A DNA stretch of 64,000 nucleotides from Anomaloglossus baeobatrachus (GCF_048569485.1 NC_134361.1:166945758-167009757); one strand, 5' to 3'. Positions 22,689 to 35,401 are shown, numbered from the stretch's first letter. Numbers and translations: made by a program. Notes: a model not told the origin generated them from the sequence alone.

Positions 22689-22960
22689 CTCGGTTACCGG
22701 AGCTGCGGAGGAATCCTCGCTCAGTGTAGCAGCCGTCACTGTAGCGCTGCCCTCCCCGGCGGCACTTCCAGACCCGTGTCCGCTCCCCCTGCACCGAGCA
22801 CGGGCTGCTCCGCAGGATATTCCCTGTGAGTGGAGCTGTGCCGCGTCCTAACGGCTGAGGGGAGATGTCTGCTGAGGGGTTTCCACAGGAAAATGGCGCC
22901 AAAATCTTCCTGCAGGTCTTTGGTGCCGTTTCCTGGGTGACATCCCGCACACTGCATCAG
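22446..22960. other. CpG-rich, promoter-like segment with candidate 5' exon
   Basis: On the plus strand a good splice donor (CCCTGTGAGTGG, exon edge 22825) ends a GC-rich stretch without an ATG, which would fit a noncoding first exon. Further on, an ATG at 22866 opens a 38-codon frame. Nothing matches a known family. An (AT)n microsatellite interrupts the segment at about 22617-22684. Confidence 0.3.
22617..22684. repeat. (AT)n microsatellite
   Basis: About 34 uninterrupted AT dinucleotides lie within the GC-rich promoter-like stretch. The tyrosine-isoleucine reading frames over it are artefacts. Confidence 0.98.
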
Positions 22961-24045
22961 GCCTGTACCACACTCACGTGAAAATCACGCACGTGCCGCG
23001 AGACACGTATTTTCCCCGCGTGTTGCGTGTAGGTAAATACGTGTCTCTGGTACGTGCGGGCTACGTGTGTTCTCCGTGTGCTGTCCGCTATAACACACGG
23101 AGAATCGGTAATTTGCATACGTGGTCCTTGCTGCTGTCCGTGGTGCTGATCTTTGGTCTCCAGCCCTGCCGTCTCCTGCTGCCGCCGCAGTGAAGTGAAT
23201 ATTAAGGCTGCTTTCACACATCCGGATTTTGCTCCGCGGCACAATACGGCGTTCTGCAGAAAAAACGCAACCGGTTTTTGTGACACCGGTTGCGTTTTTT
23301 TTTGCATAGACTTACATTAGTGCCGTATTGTGCCGCAGGGGCTTGCGTTCGGTCCGGTTTTTGCCGCATGCGGCAGATTTAGCCGATGCTGCGGCCGGAT
23401 AGAACGTCCCCTGCAACGTTTTTTGCTCCGGCAAAAAAACCCGCATCGCGCCGCATCCGGCCGCTGCGGCGCATTTTCAATGCATGCCTATGGACGCCGG
23501 ATGCGGTGCGATGCGGAAAAAACCGCATCCGGCCGCCGCATGCGTTTTTTTCCACTGCGCATGCTCAGTAGCATGCCGCAACCGGAAAAAAACGGACCGG
23601 CCGCATGTAAAAACTTATGCAAATGATGCGGTGTTTTCGCCGCATCCGTTGCATAGGTTTCACAGCCGGATTGAGCCGCACGGCTCAAACCGGATGTGTG
23701 AAAGTAGCCTAAATGAGTATAATGAGCGGTGGTCGGCAGCAAGTGACAGCAGCGTCAGAGACAGGAGGGCTGGAGAAGGTGAGTAAGGATTTTTTTTTTT
23801 TTTTACTCTGACGTGTGGTACGGGTGCGGGCCGTGTGACACCCGTGCTGCCGGAGCAACACGGACATGTCAACGTTTTTAACACACGGCGACACGTAAGT
23901 ACGGAACGGACACACGTTCCGTTCCAAAATACTTACGTGTCTCCTAACCATAGGGATTACCTAGGTCCCTGTGTGCACGTGTCTCCGGTCCGTGTAAAAA
24001 ATGGCACACACGGACCGGCGACACGTGAGTATGTCGGAGGCCTCA
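22960..24045. repeat. Repeat family P, copy 2, split by a MITE
   Basis: The left part (22960-23205) and right part (23713-24045) match the P family on either side of a MITE. Shared blocks include GTGTTCTCCGTGTG, AGTGAAGTGAATATTAA and GGAGAAGGTGAGTAAGGATT. No gene is supported. Confidence 0.75.
23206..23709. mobile_element. Harbinger-type MITE, CCGGATGCG-rich
   Basis: The inverted ends are GGCTGCTTTCACACATCCGG and, on the reverse strand, GGCTACTTTCACACATCCGG. TAA flanks both sides (23203-23205, 23710-23712). The empty site GAATATTAAATGAG exists in the P-family copy near 21476-21490, so the 3-bp TAA duplication is confirmed within this window. A sister copy is at 37984-38489. It has no ORF. 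Confidence 0.85.
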
Positions 24046-25182
24046 GGGTGCACGGGGAGTGATGGCGTTGTGTGGAGGAGACTCCCATTCTTGTCAGTTT
24101 AGCTGCGCATGATTCCACATGGAATATCTCGTCAGACACCACCGTGTGCGGTCACCGGAGTCTGGTGCTTCCCGGCTCAGTGTAAGAACTCTTTCACACA
24201 TTCGTGAAAAACCACGCACATTTTTACGGACATGTCAGAGGTGCGTTTTGCCCTCCGTGAGCCGTGTTTATGGGCTACGTGTGTTCTTAGTGTGTTATCC
24301 GTGATAACACACGGAGAACGGGAACTTTCTACTCACCTGTCCGTGGTGCTGATCTTCGGTCTCGGTCCTGCAAGACTCCCCGCTACTGCTGCTTCCGCCG
24401 CAGTGAAGTGAATATTCAATGAGCATAATGAGCGGCGGTCGGCAGCAAGTGACAGCAGCGGCAGAGACAAGAGGGCTGGAGAAGGTGAGTAAGGATTTTT
24501 TTTTTTTTTACTCTGACGTGTTTTCTCCGGCGCATGTCACACGGGACCGCATCCACACTACATCCGTGTGGTACGGGTGCGGGCCGTGTGACACCCGTGC
24601 TGCCGGAGCAACACGGACATGTCAACGTTTTTAACACAGGGCGACACGTAAGTACGGAACGGACACACGTTCCGTTCCAAAATACGTGTCTCCTAACCAT
24701 AGGGATTACCTAGGTCCCTGTGTGCACGTGTCTCCGGTCCTGGTAAAAAATGGCACACACGGACCGGCGGCACGTGAGTATGTCGGAGGCCTCAGGGTGC
24801 ACGGGGAGTGATGGCGTTGTGTGGAGGAGACTCCCATTCTTGTCAGTTTAGCTGCGCGTGATTCCACATGGAATATCTCGTCAGACACCACCGTGTGCGG
24901 TCACCAGAGTCTGGTGCTTCCCGGCTCAGTGTAAGGACTCTTTCACACATTCGTGAAAAACCACGCACATTTTTACGGACATGTCAGAGGTGCGTTTTGC
25001 CCTCCGTGAGCCGTGTTTATGGGCTACGTGTGTTCTCCGTGTGTTATCCGTGATAACACACGGAGAACGGGAACTTTCTACTCACCTGTCCCTGGCGTCG
25101 CTGTCCGTGGTGCTGATCTTCGGTCTCGGTCCTGCAAGACTCCCCGCTACTGCTGCTTCCGCCGCAGTGAAGTGAATATTCA
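23713..25182 (+). repeat. Tandem duplication of about 0.75 kb
   Basis: Two successive units begin with ATGAGYATAATGAGCGG at 23713 and 24419 and run through GTGATGGCGTTGTGTGGAGG, GATTCCACATGGAATATCTC and TTTCACACATTCGTG. A third start is at 25183. Corresponding points are offset by about 749 bases. Units differ by a few substitutions and a small insertion near 25090. Confidence 0.85.
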
Positions 25183-27085
25183 ATGAGCATAATGAGCGGC
25201 GGTCGGCAGCAAGTGACAGCAGCGGCAGAGACAAGAGGGCTGGAGAAGGTGAGCAAAGGTTTTATTTTTTTCTCACAGACACATGTCTTCTCTCCGGTGC
25301 GTGTCACACGGAACACATCCATGTGGTCCGTTTGCATTACGTGTGACACGTTTGTGTTCCGTGTGACACCCGTGATGCCAAGAGAAAACTGACATGTCGG
25401 CGTGAGAAACACAAGTAAGTACGGAACGGACACACGTTCTGTGCGCAAATACTTACGTGTGTCCAAAACCATAGGAATACCTAGGTCTACGTGTGTACGT
25501 GTCTCCGGTACGTGAGAAAACTGCCAAAGACGTACCGGAGGCACGTACGTGTGAAAGAGGCCTATGGCTGGTTTCAAACGTCCGTGTTTAATCAGGTACC
25601 AGTCACACGCATGGTTATGGTCATACATGTGTCATACGTGTGTCTCACCTGTGACATCCGTGTTTGCATGCGTGTGACAGGTACCGGAGAAAACACGGGT
25701 CTATGAACTTAAAAGATTTTTCATATTTGCCTGCTTTCTCCGGCTCTGCTGCCTGCCGCTCCTGACTGCCGCTCATTATTTTCATCATTATTCGCTGCAC
25801 TCAGGATCAGGAAGCCGAGCATCGTGGGTACAGCGCTGGGTACAGCCCCACGAGGACAGCACCGCGGGGACAGGTGAGTATTTACAAAGCAGAGTGACAT
25901 CCAGGAGGTCATCGGAGTTCCCAATGAACTCTGATGACATCCTGATGACCCCCGCGACACCCGTGCTACAGCTTCACGGGTTCATCAGAGTTCATTGGGA
26001 ACTGTGACGAGTCCCCGATGCTGTCCCCGCAATGTTCCGGCTTCTATGTTCTCATCACACACCTGTAAACTCACTCAGCGATGCGGTCCCCGGCACTGAC
26101 GTCTCCAGCGCTGTCCCTTCCAGCTCCAAAGGGCACTGAATATTCAGTGAGTATAATGAGCGGCAATAAGGAGCGTGAGGCAGCAGAGCCGGAGACAGCA
26201 GCGCTGGAGAGAGGTAAATATAGAAAATCTTTTTATTAAAAAGACCCATATTTTCTCCAGTATGTTTTACACTGATGTCACATGGATCACATCAGTGTGC
26301 GATCCGTGTGACATCCGTGCTGCCGGAGATGCCTGCGTGTGTGTGTGCGGGTTCATGAAAGGTCACACGGTCCATGTGCAAACACGGACGTGTGAGGCAC
26401 ATCATAGAATAACATGGGTACGTGTGACATCCGTGTTAAAAACGGATGTGACACGTACCTAAGGCCTCCGACACACATCCGTGCCGCCGGTACGTGTTTG
26501 CCATTTTTTGCACGTACCGGCGGCACGGAGACACGTTCAGCAATGCTACCCTATTGTAGCAGGCACATACACGTAAAACGGAACGTGTGTCCGTGTGCGT
26601 TTGTATGTGTGTGCGTTTTTCTACACGCTGACATGTCAGTGTTTGCTCCGGCAGCACGGGTGTCACACGGCCCGTACCACACGGGTGAAGTGTGGATGCG
26701 GTCCCGTGTGACACGCGCCGGAGAAAACACACGTGTCAGAGAAAGAAAAAAAAACCTTAACTCACCTTCTCCAGCCCTCCTGTCTCTGCCGCTGCTGTCA
26801 CTTGCTGCCGTCCGCCGCTCATTATTCTCATTTAATATTCACTTCACTGCCTGGCAGCAGCGGGAAACGGGAGGGCTGGAGACCGAAGATCAGCACCACG
26901 GACAGCAGCAAGGACCACATGAGTATGTAAATAACCTGTTCTCCGTATGTTATCACGGATAGCATGCGGAGAACACACGTTGCCCGCACGTACCAGAGAC
27001 ACGTACTTACCTGCACGCAACACGCAGGGGAAATACGTGTCTCTCGGCTCGTGCGTGATTTTCACGTGAGTGTGTCGTAGGCCTA
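25183..27085. repeat. Further copies of repeat family P
   Basis: P-family modules in both orientations occupy this stretch: GAGAAGGTGAGCAAAGG at 25240, a diverged unit at 25560-26460, and a copy at 26463-27085 that mirrors 21112-21738 (GGCCTCCGACACACATCCG at its left). CACGTG, ACGTGT and CCGTGTGAC palindromes recur. No coding region is supported. Confidence 0.7.
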
Positions 27086-27223
27086 AAACACGGACGTCTG
27101 AAACCAGCCTAATATGGGGTCCAGTGATGCAGACTCTGCTCCAGAGACATTTCTGGTAGTCGACACCCACTGTTAACACCATAAATGGTTCTCCTGTCTA
27201 TAGATCCACAAGTCTCCTGTCCG

Positions 27224-27224
<1 letters not shown>

Positions 27225-27260
<36 letters not shown>

Positions 27261-28552
27261 TGCGCTCTGCTGTGTGTGTGGTGCGCTCTGCTGTGTGTGT
27301 GTGTGTGGTGCGCTCTGTTGTGTGTGTGGGGCGCGCTCTGCAGTGTGTGTGTGATGCGCTCTGCTGTGTGTGTGGTGTGCTCTGCTGTGTGTGTGGTGCG
27401 CTCTGTTGTGTGTGGTGCGCTCTGTTGTGTGTGTGTGTGTGTGGTGCGCTCTGCTGTGTGTAGTGCGCTCTGTTGTGTGTGTTGCGCTCTGCTGTGTGTG
27501 TGTGTGTGGTGCGCTCTGTTGTGTGTGTGTGTGTGTGGTGCGCTCTGTTTTGTGTGTGTGTGGTGCGCTCTGCTGTGTGTGTGGTGCGCTCTGCTGTGTG
27601 TGTGGTGCGCTCTGCTGTGTGTGTGGTGCGCGTTGCTGTGTGTGTGGTGCGCTCTGCTGTGTGTGTGGTGCGCTGTCTGTGTGTGGTGCGCTCTGCTGTG
27701 TGTGTGGTGCGCTCTGCTGTGTGTGTGGTGCGCTCTGCTGTGTGTGTGGTGCGCGCTGCTGTGTGTGTGGTGCGCTCTGCTGTGTGTGTGGTGCGCTCTG
27801 CTGTGTGTGTGGTGCGCTCTGCTGTGTGTGGTGCGCAATGCTGTGTATGTGTGTGGTGCACTCTGCTGTGTGTGTGTGGTGCGCTCTTCTGTGTGTGTGT
27901 GGTGCACTCTGCTGTGTGTGTGGTGCGCGCTGCTGTGTGTGTGGTGCGCTCTGCTGTGTGTGTGGTGCGCTCTGCTGTGTGTGGTGCGCAATGCTGTGTA
28001 TGTGTGTGGTGCACTCTGCTGTGTGTGTGTGGTGCGCTCTTCTGTGTGTGTGTGGTGCGCTCTGCTGTGTGTGTGGTGCGCTCTGCTGTGTGTGTGTGGT
28101 GCGCACTGCTGTGTTTATGTGTGTGGTGCGCTCGTGTGTGTGTGTGGCGCGCTCGTTTGTGTGGCGTGCTCGTGTTTGTGTGTGGTGCGCTCGTGTTTGT
28201 GTGTGGTGCGCTCGTGTGTGTGTGTGTGGTGCTCTCTGCTGTGTGTGTGTGTGTGGTGCGCTCGTGTGTGTGTGTGTGGTGCGCTGTGTGTGGCGCGCGC
28301 GCTCTGCTGTGTGTGTGGGTGGGGCGCTGTGTGTGTGGTGCGCTCGTGTGTGTGGTGCGCTCGTGTGTGTGTGGTGCGCTCGTGTGTGTGGGGTGCGCTC
28401 TACTGTGTGTGTGTGTGTGGCGCGCGCGCTCTGCTGTGTGTGTGTGGAGGCCGCTCTGCTGTGTGTGTGGTGCGCTCTGCTATGTGTGTGGTCTGCTGTG
28501 TGTGTGGGGGGTTTGCTGTGTGGTGTGGTGCGGTGCGCTCTGTCACTGCAGA
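27225..28552. repeat. 21-bp TG-rich minisatellite
   Basis: The main unit is CTGCTGTGTGTGTGGTGCGC plus T, about 21 bases. It begins with a pure (TG)n run and decays after 28100 into TGTGGTGCGCTCG variants. A block of about 153 bases marked by GCGCAATGCTGTGTATG is repeated at 27833 and 27986. Long cysteine/valine or histidine/threonine frames are artefacts. Confidence 0.95.
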
Positions 28553-28702
28553 CTTATGAATCCTGGGCACTGTGAGAACTTGTCCGTTTCAGAGCTAGGA
28601 ATGCCGGTCACATGTATACAATATACAGACTTCCCGCTAGAATCTGACTAGAGGGTGTCAGCCTCGCTCAGTGCACGGATTCTGGTCAGGAGTCTGCATA
28701 TC
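28553..28702. other. No feature recognised
   Basis: Short unique-looking text between the minisatellite and the fold-back element. I see nothing in it. Confidence 0.4.
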
Positions 28703-28712
28703 GGATACTTAA

Positions 28713-31700
28713 GTCAGGATTTATGGTGTGCACACTGCTAAAAATAGGGAAATTTTCTGAGGTGCCAGTGAGGGGACCAAGGTCCAAACAGTATACTAAT
28801 TCAGACACTGCACTCTCATTCTTGAATAAAGTAGAAAAAAGAGACTGAACAGATTTGTTTTTTTCTTTTGCAAAAATCTTAGTATATTTTTATTTATTGT
28901 GCAACAGGGAAGGACTAGGGACGTTTCGGCCCAAATATAGGCCTTTTTCACGCCAATTCATTAGAAAAGGATGAGAAAACAGTAATCTCTATTTTACAAT
29001 ATTTTACAAGATTGACATATTTACAAGTAATATACACATAAAATTAAAAAAAGATCCCATGTTGAGATTTGGTATATAGATACGTAGCTACAACAGCAAA
29101 AAGTACAGGCAACCACAGTGGGGGTATCTCTCTGAGGAACACATGAACAGCAGCAGCAACATAAAAATAAGATGCACATAGAAGTAGCATACCTTCACAG
29201 AAGAAAATCTATTTTCTCAAGAGAATTTTTCATATAGGTTTCTGCAATTTCTATCTCTGCAATTGCAGAAACCTATATGAAAAATTCTCTTGAGAAAATA
29301 GATTTTCTTCTGTGAAGGTATGCTATTTCTATGTGCATCTTATTTTTATGTTGCTGCTGCTGTTCATGTGTTCCTCAGAGAGATACCCCCACTGTGGTTG
29401 CCTGTACTTTTTGCTGTTGTAGCTACGTATCTATATACCAAATATCAACATGGGATCTTTTTTAATTTTATGTGTATATTTCTTATAAATATGGCAATCT
29501 TGTAAAATATTGTAAAATAGTGATTACTGTTTTCTCATCCTTTTCTAGTGACTTGGCGTGAAAAAGGCCTATATTTGGGCCGAAACGTCCCTAGTCCTTC
29601 CCTGTTGCACAATAAATAAAAATATTCTAAGATTTTCTTCATCGTTCCTATGGGAGACCCAGACCATGGGTGTATAGCTTCTGCCTCCGTAGGACACACA
29701 AAGTACTACACTCAAAAGTGTAGCCCCTCCCTCCGAGCATATACACCCCCTGGATAACCAAATATAGCCAGTTAAATGCTTTGTGTTCAGGAGGCACACA
29801 TCCACACATGCATTCTCATCTGATTTTGATTTTTGGAAAGAGTTTGAAGAAAAGCGGGTCCAAGCCTGGACTCCCGGCATGTCCCTTCTCACCTCACTGT
29901 GTCGGCGGTGTTGTTAAGGTTGATTTCAGGGCTGGAGCCTTACATGCCGCGCTCCTTCACCATCCCTCGGGCTCTGGCTTGAAGTGGGAGCCAGCACGGT
30001 TCTCACTGCCTTGCAGGAGACCGGTCTCCATCCGCAGCCCTTTCAGGATCCTGCCGGACGGAGCACTCATCCCTCAGGGATCTGGCCCTGCGTCTCACAA
30101 GCTAAGTATCTGAGACGTTATTATCGGGGGTCCCTTGTACTTTATTGTTGGGGAGAGTGTGCTGTGTATTTATTGTGACATTTCCGGCCGGTTCAATGGT
30201 TTTCACCTGAGAACCGCGCCGATGGTGCCTGCTCGCCGGCCGCATCGTTAAATTTAGGCCCCGGCTTCGCCTGAGGCCTAGTTTCGTTTTCACTGCCCCT
30301 GCATGCTAATCATGCAGAGGGACAGTGCGGCTCCGCCCAGCGGCCGTTCGGCACAGGGGAGGGACACTCCTCTCTGAGGTAATATTCCCTCCCCTGTATA
30401 TCTCCTTGGCCCTCCGGATCCCGCTCTTAGAGTAGGCCCCGCCCCCTCTCCTCGCTCCGGCGCCATTTTATCAGCGTTCTTATGCATGTCTGCATAAACC
30501 ACATTGTGACAGCGATCGGCGCTGGCCATCTCCCTGGGGGTCCGGGCTGTGGGATCTGGAGGGCACAGAGATGTCCCAATGTCAAACGGTCTGGCAAGCC
30601 ACAACCTCCGGTTGTGGACCTGCTTATATACTCTGAGTATATACTCTGCTGGGGGGCATTCTGGCTCAGAGCCCCCACTTCAGCAGCATGTCTCACACGA
30701 GGAGCAAGGCTGTACTTAATATGCACTGCATGTAGGCTCGTACTGCCTGTACTGAGCACATAACCACATTGTGATGCCTGCTCTAACATGGTGGTGCCTC
30801 AGCCTGGAGGCTCATCCCCAGTGGTCCCACCGGCTGCTCCGGCTCCGGTGGCTGAACCCCCGGCTTGGGTAGAATCCCTCTCTCCAGGGGACAGATGTCC
30901 CGGACTCTGCTGAGCATGCATCAGCCCCTTTCTTAGGGCGCTTCTGCTGCTACGGCTCGCTCAGCAAAGCTCAGAGGATTCTTCATCTGGCTCAGACCCC
31001 GTCCTCCTAAAATGGAGACGCAGGGTCCCCTCTCCCTCCTCTCCTTCCTCGTCCCGTGGCTCTGATTCACGAGCTGACTCGCAGGACAAGGAGGATGCCT
31101 TTACTGGGGGCTCGGACGCTACCTCCATGTACCCCATGGATCTGTCCGAAAGTGACGCAGATGCTAGTGATTTGATTGCGTCCATTAATTTTGTACTGGA
31201 CCTCAATCCGCCTGTATCAGGGGAGCTCCCCTCTCTGGCAGAAAAGCATCAGTATACCTTGCCTAAGAGAACAAGGAGTGTGTTCCTTAACCACTCCAGT
31301 TTTCAGGCCACTGTGACCAAGCCCAGAGCCTGTCCTGACAGACGCTTCCCAAAGCGTGGTTCTGATGACCGTTTTCCGTTTCCACCAGAGGTGGTCAAGG
31401 AGTGGGCTCATTCACCAAAGGTAGACCCTCCGGTGTCTAGACTCTCAGCCCGGAAAGTTGTATCAGTGGCTGATGGCAACTCTCTTAAGGATCCCACTGA
31501 CCGTATGAGGCGGCAGGGGCCTCGTTCTCCCTCTCTTTTGCAGCAGTGTGGGCTTTCAAAGCCATCTCTGCTTCTCTAGAGGAGATGCATTCCCTCACCA
31601 GGGACTCTATGCCCGAGATGGTTGCCTTAACTTCCAGGCTTCAGCCTTTTCATCCTATGCCATGTCTGGCTGGAGGCTCCGCACTGCGGAGGCTTCGGCC

Positions 31701-34700
31701 AATTCTCTCGCTATCCACAGGATCTTGTGGCTTCGAGAGTGGAAGGCAGACGCTTCTTCAAAGAAGTACCTTGCTGGGCTCCCATTTGCTGGGCCCAGGC
31801 TGTTTGGTGAACAACTGGATGAAATTATTCAGGAAGCTACTGGCGGGAAGAGTACTTCCATGCCACAAACCAAATCCAGGAACCTGTCCAGGGCAGGAAC
31901 CAGTCGAGGTTTCGTTCCTTTCGTTCCTCCAACTGGTCGTTCTCTAAGCCCTCGGCCTCGTCCACTAACTCGGCCAAGGACCAAAAACCCAACTGGCGCA
32001 CGAAGCCGCGTCTTCAGAAGACCGCAGGAGCTGCTGCCACTAAGGCAGCCTCCTCTTGACTATCTGGCCGCGCCAGCAACGTCCTTGGTCGGTGGCAGGC
32101 TCTCCCGCTTGGCGACATGTGGTTTCAACACGTCTCCGATCAGTGGGTGCGGGATATCATCTCCCACGGCTACAGGATTGAATTCTATCTAGCCCGCCAA
32201 ACAGATTTTTTCTGTCAACTCCCCCCTGCTTCAGGGCCGCCGCCTTCTCTCAGGCCGTGGCATCCTTGCAGGCCAACGGAGTAATTGTACCGGTTCCCGC
32301 CTGGGAACGGTTCAGAGGTTTCTACTCAAATCTCTTCCTAGTCCCCTAAAGGGACGGTTCCTTCCGGCCCATCCTGGATCTCAGGCTTCTCAACAAGCAT
32401 GTTCAGGTGCGGCTTTTTCGCATGGAGTCTCTGCGATCAGTCATTGCCTCAATGACCCAAGGAGATTCCTTGCATCCTCGACGTCAGAGATGTCGATCTG
32501 CATGTGCCAATTGCAGTTTCACACCAGCGTTGGCTACGTTTTGCAATCAGAGAGGAACATTTCCGATTCGTGGCTCTTCCCTTCGGGTTAGCCACGGCCC
32601 CTCGAGTATTCATCAGGGTCATGGCAGCTGTGGTTGCGGTTCTGCACCTCCAAGGGTTGGCATCCCTTTTTCCTGGACGGCCTTCTAGTCAAGGCTTCAT
32701 CCAGTGCAGACCGTCAGCGGAGTGCTTCGCTCACTCTCGCCACTCTAGTCCAATTCGGGTGGCTTGTCTTTTTCCCAAGTCCACTCTGACTCCGACCCAA
32801 AAGCTCACGTACCTAGGGATGCAATTCGAGACTCTGCCGGCACTTGTGAAGCTGCCCTTAGTCAAACAGCAGTCCCTTCACTAGTGGTGCGCTCTTTGCT
32901 GAGGCCCCGCCGTCATTCCATCAGGCACCTAATGCAGGTGCTGGGTCAGATGGTGGCGTCAATGGAAGCGGTTTCCTTGCACAGGTTAGTGGCTCTGTCG
33001 CCACAGACCAGGGGCTCCCTTCAGTGGTGGCTTCGGCCCCTCTCTCTTCAGGGACGCTCCTTCCTGGCCCCGTCCTGGGTGATCCTCACCACGGATGCCA
33101 GTCTATCCGGCTGGGGAGCAGTATATCTCCTCCACAGAGCACAGGGCACTTGGACTCCGTCCGAATCAGCCCTCTCGTTCAATGTGCTGGAAATCAGAGC
33201 TGTGCTTCTAGCTCTCTTGGCCTTTCACCAAGTTGGCGGGCAAGCACATTCGAGTCCAGTCAGACAACGCCACAGCGGTTGCCTACATCAACCACCAGGG
33301 CGGGACACTCACCGCCTGGCAATGTTGGAGGTTCAACGCATCCTTCAGTGGACGGAGGACTCCAAGTCCACCATATCCGCAGTCCACAGCCCAGGCGTGG
33401 AAAGCTGGGAGGCAGATTATCTCAGCCGTCATACCGTGGACAGCGGCAAGCGGACTCTGCATTCGGCAGTGTTTCGGTCACTCTGCCGCAAGTGGGGCAC
33501 TCCGGAAGTGGATCTTCGCTCCCACGATCCTCAGGCCTTTGCAGCGGACGCGCTGGTTCAAGATTGGTACCAGTTTCGTCTGTCTTACGTGTTTCCCCCT
33601 CTAGTTCTTGCCCAGAGTCCTGCGCAAGATCATAATGGAGGGCCGTCGGGTCATTCTCATTGCTCCTGACTGGCCCAGGCGAGCTTGGTACCCAGACCTG
33701 CTCCATCTGTCCGTAGAGGCGCCGTGGCATCTCCCGGACCGTCCAGACCTTCTCTCACAAGGTCCGTTTTTCCGCCAGAATTCTGCGGCTCTCAGATTGA
33801 CGGCGTGGTTCTTGAGTCCTGGATCTTGACGACTTCTGGTATCCCTCCTGAAGTCATCTCCACTATGACTCGGGCTCGGAAGTATTCCTTGGCCAAGATC
33901 TATCACAGGACCTGGAGAATTTTCCTGTCCTGGTGTCGCCCTTCCGGCCATGCTTCTTGGCCTTTTTCCTTGCCGACCCTCCCGTCCTTTCTACAGTCCG
34001 GTCTACAGCTAGGACTATCCCTCAAGGGACAGGTCTCGGCTCTGTCAGTGTTGTTCCAGCGGCGTATCGCCTGGCTGGCTCAGGTGCGCTCCTTCATGCA
34101 GGGCGCCTCCCACATCATTCCGCCTTACCGGCGGCCTTTGGATCCCTGGGACCTTAATCTGGTCCTCACGGCTTTCCAGAAACCCCCCTTTGAGCCTCTT
34201 ACGGAGGTTTCTTTGTCTCGTCTTGCACAGACAGTGGTCTTTCTAGTGGCCATAGCTTCCCTCAGGGGAGTCTCTGATTTGGCTGCTCTCTCTTCGGAGT
34301 CACCTTTTTTTGGTTTCTCATCAAGACAAGGTGGTTCTCCGTCCGACTCCGGACTTTCTCCCTAAGGTGGTCTCTCCTTTCCACCTTAACCAGGACATTT
34401 CCCTGCCTTCCTTTTGTCCAGCTCCTGTTCATCGCTTTGAAGAAGCGTTGCATACTCTGGATCTGGTGCGGGCGCTCCGGATCTATGTGTCTCGCACCGC
34501 TGTTCTTAGGCGGTGCACCTCTCTTTTGGTGCTGACCACAGGTCGGCGTAAGGGCCTCTTGGCTTTTAAGCCGACCCTAGCTCGTTGGATTGGGTCGGCC
34601 ATTTCCGATGCCTACCAGTGTACTCGAGTGCCTCCCCCGCCGGGGATCAAGGCACACTCGACCAGAGCTGTCGGTGCCTCTTCGGTTTCAGGCACCAGGC

Positions 34701-35391
34701 TACGGCTTAGCAGGTCTGTCAGACTGCCACTTGGACTAGTCTGCATGCCTTTTCGAAGCACTACCAAGTGCATGCTCATGCTTCGGCAGATGCGAGCTGG
34801 GGCAGACGCACCCTTCAGGCGGCTGTCGCCCATTTGCGAAGTTAGGTTTCGCCTACTTCTCAGTTTTCTGTTTATTCCCACGCATGGACTGCTTTGAGAC
34901 GTCCCATGGTCTGGGTCTCCCATAGGAACGATGAAGAAAAAGACAATTTTGTTTACTTACCGTAAATTCTTTTTCTTATAGTTCCGTAATGGGAGACCCA
35001 GCACCCTCCCTGTTGGCAGTTTCTTGTTCCGCGTGTTGTCACCGGCTGTTGTTGTAGACAGAGGTTCCGGTTGTTACGGTTCTTGCTCTATCTCTACTTG
35101 TGGGTGGCTACTCTCCTTCAGCTTTTGCACTAAACTGGCTATATTTGGTTATCCAGGGGGTGTATATGCTCGGAGGGAGGGGCTACACTTTTGAGTGTAG
35201 TACTTTGTGTGTCCTCCGGAGGCAGAAGCTATACACCCATGGTCTGGGTCTCCCATTACGGAACTATAAGAAAAAGAATTTACGGTAAGTAAACAAAATT
35301 CTCTTTTTTGCAAAAGAAAAAACAAATCTGTTCAGTCTCTTTTTTTCTACTTTATTCAAGAATGAGAGTGCAGCGTTTGAATTAGTATATT
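28713..35391. mobile_element. Fold-back (inverted-repeat) element, probably PLE-derived, split by a DIRS
   Basis: The left arm (about 28785-29246) and right arm (about 29262-29636 plus about 35310-35391) are near-perfect reverse complements around a centre near 29254. GGATACTTAA at 28703-28712 and 35392-35401 is a candidate 10-bp target duplication. Each arm carries GGGCCGAAACGTCCCTAG next to AATAAATAAAAAT, a PLE-like 3' signature (CGAAACG box). No RT is encoded. The right arm is interrupted by an old DIRS. Confidence 0.7.
29633..35309 (+). mobile_element. DIRS-type retrotransposon, old broken copy
   Basis: Inverted terminal repeats are visible: GGGAGACCCAGACCATGGGT near the left edge and its reverse complement near 35240-35255, followed by GGAATTTACGG-like text. 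The internal complementary region of DIRS elements lies near 34890-34995. In between, in element order, are gag-like, RT/RNase H (32330-33680) and tyrosine recombinase (33800-34840) segments, all on the plus strand. The copy is diverged from the 56.5-62.6 kb relative and carries many breaks, so it is a fossil. It sits in the right arm of the fold-back element. Confidence 0.85.
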
Positions 35392-35401
35392 GGATACTTA
35401 A

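Noticed and set aside
27109-28651. Reading frames of 300-440 codons on both strands
   Set aside because: They are translations of the TG-rich minisatellite.
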